The position numbers were made by a program, and so were the translations under genes. Below, piece by piece: positions 23,306 to 26,875 of a stretch of DNA of 26,875 bases (its first letter is position 1; each line of letters begins with the position of its first letter). Origin of the DNA: Acidobacteriota bacterium (GTDB lineage Bacteria > Acidobacteriota > Thermoanaerobaculia > Multivoradales > JAHEKO01); assembly GCA_006227875.1 (NCBI GenBank), contig SBFI01000042.1:1-26875 (forward strand), read 5' to 3'. Below the pieces are notes generated by a model, which saw only the letters and a program-made list of their open reading frames with translations, did not search any database and was not told the origin of the DNA.

Positions 23306-24253
23306 ATGACAGGAGCGCCGATAGATGACGACCAACCGCGAGCGAGCAGTTTCCGTACCGGCTGGCGCGCCCTGATCGCGCTCACCGATGAGCGAGACGC
23401 GGCACGGCTGGTTCGCGCCCTGCCGCCCACGGTCGACCCGACGAGGGTCTCGCCAGCAGATGCTTTCGCCGTCGCCGGCGACCGTTCCTTCCAACTGATC
23501 TTCGCCGACCTCGCCGACGCCGAGCTCCTACACGGCACAGGATGCGAGCCGCGTCCGCAGAGTCCCTGTCCGCTGCTCTACTTGACAACCGCCGATTCCC
23601 TGGAGCCGAGATGGCCCAAAGTTGTCCGGTTTCGAGTCCGCACGCTGGTCGACATCGAGCTCGTCGACGACCCGGTCCTCTTCGAGCCCATTTTGGAGAG
23701 TACCCTCGGTGGTCTCCGCATCGACCTGCAGTCCCTGCTCGGGGGAGCCGGCTCGGTGACCGCGCGCACCATCGACAAGGAGAGTCGGCGCACGGACGCC
23801 GTAAGCGAGGTTCTCCATCGATTGCAGGAATTCGACCCTTCCCAGCTGCAGCTCACCCACTACCGCCTGGTGCTGGAGGAGATCCTCAACAACGCCATGC
23901 GCCACGCCTCCTCAGCGCCGCCGTCCCACGGTACCGGCGGCCAAGAGGTGGGTAGATCGGGCGGTGTCGACCAGATCAAGCTGACCTCCCTAGTGACGCC
24001 CGAAGTCTTTGCCGTCAATGTCACCGACGGCGCCGGCATCCTGACGGGAGAGATGGTGCGCAACGCCATCTCGCACCAGCTTGCCGGCGAGGGAGACTTC
24101 GACGGCAGTGGGCGTGGGCTGTTCATCGCCTACTCCCTCGCCAATCTCCTCTCCGTTGCGGTCGATCCGGGGCAGCGCACCGATGTCCTGGCCATCTTCA
24201 GACATGCTCTACCCAAGGAGCACAAGGCGCTGATCGTCAACGCGAGCGCCTGA
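23306..24253 (+). CDS. HATPase-fold protein (anti-sigma/histidine-kinase type ATP-binding) with N-terminal receiver-like region
   Basis: 315 residues from ATG 23306, after GGAG at 23297-23300. The C-terminal half is a GHKL/HATPase fold: N box LVLEEILNNAMRHAS (188-202; Glu191, Asn195), G1 box VTDGAGIL (239-246; Asp241) and G2 box GSGRGLFIAYSLAN (267-280). There is no HisKA helix with a phosphorylatable His, so it is more like RsbW/SpoIIAB-type serine kinases or an ATP-binding adaptor than a true histidine kinase. Residues about 20-132 show alternating strands and helices like a receiver (ALIALTDERDAARLV, FQLIFADLADAE, CPLLYLTTADSLE) but without a convincing Asp pair or Lys, so I call it a pseudo-receiver with low confidence. 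It may bind the ECF sigma factor or a STAS protein encoded nearby. Confidence 0.75.
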   Translation: MTGAPIDDDQPRASSFRTGWRALIALTDERDAARLVRALPPTVDPTRVSPADAFAVAGDRSFQLIFADLADAELLHGTGCEPRPQSPCPLLYLTTADSLEPRWPKVVRFRVRTLVDIELVDDPVLFEPILESTLGGLRIDLQSLLGGAGSVTARTIDKESRRTDAVSEVLHRLQEFDPSQLQLTHYRLVLEEILNNAMRHASSAPPSHGTGGQEVGRSGGVDQIKLTSLVTPEVFAVNVTDGAGILTGEMVRNAISHQLAGEGDFDGSGRGLFIAYSLANLLSVAVDPGQRTDVLAIFRHALPKEHKALIVNASA

Positions 24254-24264
24254 ACGAATAGCTG
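24254..24264 (+). repeat. Direct repeat, copy 1 (ACGAATAGCTG)
   Basis: An 11-base perfect repeat, with its twin starting 41 bases downstream, about four helical turns. The pair sits upstream of the H-NOX gene, just after the stop codon of the ATPase-fold gene, and could be a regulator binding pair. Outside the 11 bases the match fades. Confidence 0.5.
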
Positions 24265-24294
24265 TAGTCCGGAGGCGCCGCGGTCTCGGCGGTG

Positions 24295-24305
24295 ACGAAT
24301 AGCTG
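24295..24305 (+). repeat. Direct repeat, copy 2 (ACGAATAGCTG)
   Basis: Second copy of the 11-base repeat. It ends 12 bases before a TAGAAT box (24318-24323) that could serve as -10 element for the H-NOX operon, so it would overlap or touch the -35 region of such a promoter. Confidence 0.5.
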
Positions 24306-24317
24306 GCCGCAAGCTGC

Positions 24318-24368
24318 TAGAATCTGGTCGATTTCCTCCACAAAGCCGGCCGCTCCAGGTACTTGGAG
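24318..24368 (+). promoter_or_regulatory. Possible promoter -10 box and leader palindrome upstream of H-NOX operon
   Basis: TAGAAT at 24318-24323 is a fair -10 hexamer, although the -35 region is poor. Downstream in the putative leader, CTCCAGGT (24353-24360) and ACTTGGAG (24361-24368) make a 16-base near-palindrome with a single mismatched base pair that would be G-U in RNA. A wider pairing of TCCTCC (24334-24339) with GGAGGA (24365-24370) competes with it. This may be an operator or an RNA switch; the evidence is only structural. Confidence 0.3.
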
Positions 24369-24443
24369 GATAAGCGTCTACGTCAAGAGCTCGGAGGTAG
24401 AAGGGCCTCAAGCCCCCCGAAAACAGCCACCAGCGAGGAACCG

Positions 24444-24992
24444 ATGAAAGGTCTTGTCTTTGTCGAATTTGTCGAATTCGTTGAACAGGAGTACTCGCTC
24501 GAAATGGTCGACCGTATCATCGATAATTCGGCGCTCGCTTCGGGCGGCGCCTACACTTCAGTCGGAGTCTACGATCATCGAGAGATGTTCGAGCTGGTCG
24601 GCCAGCTCAGCCGCGAGACCGGAGTGTCCGAGGGGGATCTCTTGACGGTCTTTGGCCGGCATACGTTCGGCCGCTTTCTTGACCGGTTTCCCGAGCTCTT
24701 CGAGGGTGTCGATTCTGCCGTCGAGTTTCTGAGGAGCATCGAGGACTACATCCACGTCGAGGTCAAGAAACTCTACCCGGACGCCGAGCTCCCGACCTTC
24801 ACCTATGAGCCTTCGGAGCCCGGTTCCCTGGCAATGGTCTACCAGTCGCCACGGTGCCTAGCCGACTTCGCCAAGGGACTGATCGCGGGTTGTGTCGACC
24901 ATTTTGGGAGCCCGATGGACGTCGATATGACTCCCTTGGCCGACGACCACAGCGTCGTCCGTTTCATCGTGCGGCCTCGAGCCGGTTCATGA
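24444..24992 (+). CDS. hnoX: H-NOX (HNOB) heme-based gas sensor
   Basis: 182 residues from ATG 24444, with GAGGAA just upstream; starting MKGLVF is diagnostic for H-NOX. The proximal heme ligand is His104 in IEDYIHVEVKKLYPDAELP, matching His102 of the Thermoanaerobacter (Caldanaerobacter) protein. The heme-propionate motif Y-x-S-x-R is intact (Y133, S135, R137 in MVYQSPRCLADF). The residue aligned with the O2-stabilising Tyr140 of that protein is Phe142, which predicts NO/CO binding rather than stable O2 binding. There is no fused effector domain. Stand-alone H-NOX proteins normally control a partner encoded next door; here the stop overlaps the start of a PAS-PP2C-HATPase gene (ATGA, 24989-24992), so that protein is the likely partner. 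Confidence 0.93.
   Translation: MKGLVFVEFVEFVEQEYSLEMVDRIIDNSALASGGAYTSVGVYDHREMFELVGQLSRETGVSEGDLLTVFGRHTFGRFLDRFPELFEGVDSAVEFLRSIEDYIHVEVKKLYPDAELPTFTYEPSEPGSLAMVYQSPRCLADFAKGLIAGCVDHFGSPMDVDMTPLADDHSVVRFIVRPRAGS
24459..24485 (+). repeat. Three tandem 9-bp units inside hnoX
   Basis: TTTGTCGAA occurs twice in tandem and is followed by TTCGTTGAA, encoding F-V-E three times in the first helix of the H-NOX domain. The family often has a similar F-x-E pattern here, so this may be a chance product of codon choice, though two units are identical at DNA level. Confidence 0.6.
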
Positions 24993-26734
24993 GTCTTGAA
25001 GAGACCCTTCGACGCCGGCTCGCACGGGAGCGGGCGGCAAGAGAGGAAGCCGAGAGGCTTCTCGAAGGGAAGAGTCGCGAGCTCTACGATGTCAACCTGC
25101 AGCTCGAAGCACGACGCGCGACCCTCGAGCAGGCGGTCGGAGAGCGGACAGCCGAGCTCCGGGAGAGCGAGGCCCGAATCCGGGCGATACTCGAAGGTGC
25201 CGTCGACGGCATCATAACCATCGACAGCGGGGGTGCCATCGACTCGTTCAACGCCGCGGCATCCGACATCTTCGGCTACGCCACCGACGAGATCGTCGGC
25301 TGCAATGTCAATCGGCTGATGCCCGAACCCCATCACAGCCAGCACGACGATTACATATCAAAGTACGTCAACGGAGGAGACCCAGGGGTGATTGGTACTG
25401 GGCGGGAGACGGTCGGCCTACGCAAGGACGGCACCACTTTTCCGATGTACCTCTCGGTCAGCGAGGTGGTGTTCGGCGAGCGGCGGCTGTTTACCGGAAT
25501 GGTCCACGACCTGTCGGCCCGGAAGCGCACGGAGGTCGCCCTCGCCGAAGCGCGCCAGAGGGAGGCCGAGGTCGGCGGTCGCATCCAGCAGTCTTTGCTC
25601 TTCGGTCAGCCCCCGCTGGAAATGATGGGCCTCGACGTGGCGGCACTGACTATCCCATCGCATAGCGTCGACGGCGACTTCTTCGATTTCTTCCGCAACG
25701 ACGACATGTGTTTTGACTTGCTGATCGGTGACGTCATGGGGAAAGGTGTTGTCGCCGCCCTGATCGGAGCAGGAACCAAGGCGCACTTTCTGCGCGCGCT
25801 CAACAAGCTGACAACCGGCACCCGCCTGCCGCGGTTGGCGGCTGTCGTAGATTCCGTCTCCTCGGCCCTGACGCCCCAACTGATAGAGCTCGAGAGCTTC
25901 GTGACCACCCTTTACGCCCGCGTTAGCCGCGCCACAGGCAAGGTCGAGTTTGTCGATTGCGGCCACACCGGCCTGATCCACTGCTCGGCCAGCGGGGACC
26001 AATGCACTGTCATCGAAGGTCACGACCTCCCGCTGGGAATTATCGAGGGCGAGTCCTTCCAACAGGTCGAGATCGATACGGAGACGGGAGACCTCCTACT
26101 GCTTTACTCCGATGGCATCACCGAGGCTCGCTCGCCAAGCCAGGAGCAGTTCGGCACCGCTCGACTGCAGGATTGTGTGCGTCGCCACCGGCACCTCGGC
26201 GCCCAGGCGGTAGTCGACGAGATTCGCGCTACGCTCGTCGAGTTTTCGGGTGGGGAGGATTTCGACGACGACTTCACGTGCATCGCCATCAAGGTGGAAT
26301 CGCCGGTTCCCGAGAAAATCAGCCTGTCCAGCGAGCTGACGCTGACCAGCGATGCGAGCGAGTTGGGGCGGCTGCGGACCTTCGTGGGCGAGGCGGTTTC
26401 TGAGTCCGACATCGAAGACCTCGGCTGGCAAGCCGAGCTGGTAACAGCCGTCAACGAAGTGGTGACCAACGTCATGCGACACGCCTACCATGGTCAGCCC
26501 GGTAAACCGATCCGCATAGAGTTGGAAATGTACCCGAGCGAGGCCGTAGTCCGCATCAGCCATCGCGGGATCGGACTCAAGCGTCACTCGGTGCCGAGTC
26601 CGTCGCTCGACGGGACCGAGGACGGGGGCTTCGGACTCTTCCTGGTCGACCGTATGGTCGACCGCATCGCCTATTATCAGAACGAGGCCGGCGACGATTG
26701 CATTCTGCTTGTAAAGAAAGTAACCCGCCCATGA
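24989..26734 (+). CDS. Coiled coil-PAS-PP2C(SpoIIE)-HATPase protein: dual phosphatase/kinase regulator
   Basis: 581 residues from ATG 24989, overlapping the hnoX stop. Residues 1-60 form a charged coiled coil. Residues 60-178 are a PAS domain of FixL type: HHSQHDDYISKY has His119 where FixL binds heme, and GTGRETVGLRKDGTTFPM follows with Arg139 twenty residues later, the same spacing as FixL His200 and Arg220. Residues about 195-437 are a SpoIIE/RsbU PP2C phosphatase with metal Asp residues in SVDGDFFDFF (D230), GDVMGKG (D248), YSDGITEA (D375) and FDDDFT (D427, D428). Residues about 445-578 are an RsbW-like ATPase: N box NEVVTNVMRHAY (489-500), G1 SHRGIG (524-529; the usual Asp is His525) and G2 GGFGLFLV (546-553). 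It would control phosphorylation of STAS proteins in response to gases. The STAS gene downstream overlaps its stop (ATGA, 26731-26734). Confidence 0.92.
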   Translation: MSLEETLRRRLARERAAREEAERLLEGKSRELYDVNLQLEARRATLEQAVGERTAELRESEARIRAILEGAVDGIITIDSGGAIDSFNAAASDIFGYATDEIVGCNVNRLMPEPHHSQHDDYISKYVNGGDPGVIGTGRETVGLRKDGTTFPMYLSVSEVVFGERRLFTGMVHDLSARKRTEVALAEARQREAEVGGRIQQSLLFGQPPLEMMGLDVAALTIPSHSVDGDFFDFFRNDDMCFDLLIGDVMGKGVVAALIGAGTKAHFLRALNKLTTGTRLPRLAAVVDSVSSALTPQLIELESFVTTLYARVSRATGKVEFVDCGHTGLIHCSASGDQCTVIEGHDLPLGIIEGESFQQVEIDTETGDLLLLYSDGITEARSPSQEQFGTARLQDCVRRHRHLGAQAVVDEIRATLVEFSGGEDFDDDFTCIAIKVESPVPEKISLSSELTLTSDASELGRLRTFVGEAVSESDIEDLGWQAELVTAVNEVVTNVMRHAYHGQPGKPIRIELEMYPSEAVVRISHRGIGLKRHSVPSPSLDGTEDGGFGLFLVDRMVDRIAYYQNEAGDDCILLVKKVTRP

Positions 26735-26875
26735 AGAAGATCACCCACACCAATGACGGTACGAACACTATTATCGAGCTGCGTGTCCGGGATCTCGACG
26801 TTGGAGCGGTCGCAGAGATCAAGACCGAGCTCGAATCCGCTATCGGCAAGGCGCCTCGCCTCATTCTAGATCTCG
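26731..26875 (+). CDS. STAS-domain anti-sigma factor antagonist, 3' end cut by window edge
   Basis: 48 codons are visible from ATG 26731. The strand pattern (TNTIIELRVRDLDVGAVAEI, then KTELESAI and PRLILDL) fits the first half of a STAS domain; the last residues lead into the strand before the D-S-[ST]-G phosphorylation loop, which lies outside the window. ELRVRDLDVGAVAEIK matches the usual l.G.LD...a..l pattern. Coupling by ATGA overlap to the PP2C-HATPase gene marks it as the probable cognate substrate, as in RsbV/RsbW/RsbU modules. Whether its phospho-acceptor is intact cannot be seen. Confidence 0.82.
   Translation, partial: MKKITHTNDGTNTIIELRVRDLDVGAVAEIKTELESAIGKAPRLILDL

Noticed and set aside
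22319..23494. Long antisense frame of 391 codons over manA
   Set aside because: The manA reading frame has all family motifs; the antisense translation has no recognisable domain and is typical of GC-rich complementary frames.
24304..24318. Sigma-54-like TGGCCGCAAGCTGCT upstream of hnoX
   Set aside because: The GG and GC elements are nine, not ten, bases apart; this spacing is normally inactive.
1..26875. CRISPR arrays, tRNA or rRNA genes, insertion sequences or phage genes
   Set aside because: No regularly spaced repeats, tRNA-like cloverleaf, transposase or integrase motifs were seen on either strand.

Overview
This window is GC-rich bacterial DNA with 22 genes that I can support, two of them cut by the window ends. 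There is no rRNA, tRNA or conserved taxonomic marker. A Wzx/Wzy-type polysaccharide locus, a sigma-54 activator and several partner-switching proteins suggest a Gram-negative, environmentally versatile bacterium. Acidobacteriota is my best guess from general style, but that is a weak inference. Genes are tightly packed, with 4-base ATGA stop/start overlaps at several junctions, and no gene-free stretch exceeds 300 bases.

Region 1 (1-11261) is an exopolysaccharide or surface-glycan locus. Three leftward genes (GT4 glycosyltransferase, Wzx-type flippase, alkaline-phosphatase-superfamily enzyme) diverge at about 3514-3624 from a rightward series: two GT4 enzymes, a fusion of a broken phosphoglycosyltransferase domain to a WecG/TagA/CpsF glycosyltransferase, a single-domain STAS protein, a Wzy/WaaL-like polymerase or ligase, a GT2 glycosyltransferase and a nucleotidyltransferase-fold protein.

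Region 2 (11286-15303, leftward) encodes a GtrA-GT-C fusion membrane glycosyltransferase, a glutamate dehydrogenase and a stand-alone cyclic-nucleotide-binding-domain protein. Region 3 (15542-19182, rightward) holds a calcineurin-like phosphoesterase and glycogen phosphorylase.

Region 4 (19220-26875) is mainly regulatory. It has a degenerate GGDEF protein, a PAS/sigma-54 activator, an ECF-type sigma factor whose upstream DNA carries a sigma-54-like promoter and an upstream palindrome, mannose-6-phosphate isomerase, and an ATPase of the anti-sigma/histidine-kinase fold behind a receiver-like region. It ends with an overlapping gene set: H-NOX heme sensor, then a coiled coil-PAS-PP2C-HATPase protein, then a STAS protein cut by the window end.

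The most interesting system is that last set. It looks like a gas-sensing partner switch: an H-NOX predicted to prefer NO, a FixL-like PAS that keeps the heme-ligand histidine, a SpoIIE-type phosphatase and an RsbW-type kinase domain in one chain, and a STAS substrate. A second STAS protein sits inside the polysaccharide operon. This recalls the Vibrio fischeri SypE/SypA arrangement, where a dual kinase/phosphatase and a STAS protein control biofilm polysaccharide and H-NOX also feeds into biofilm control. The functional link here is inference.
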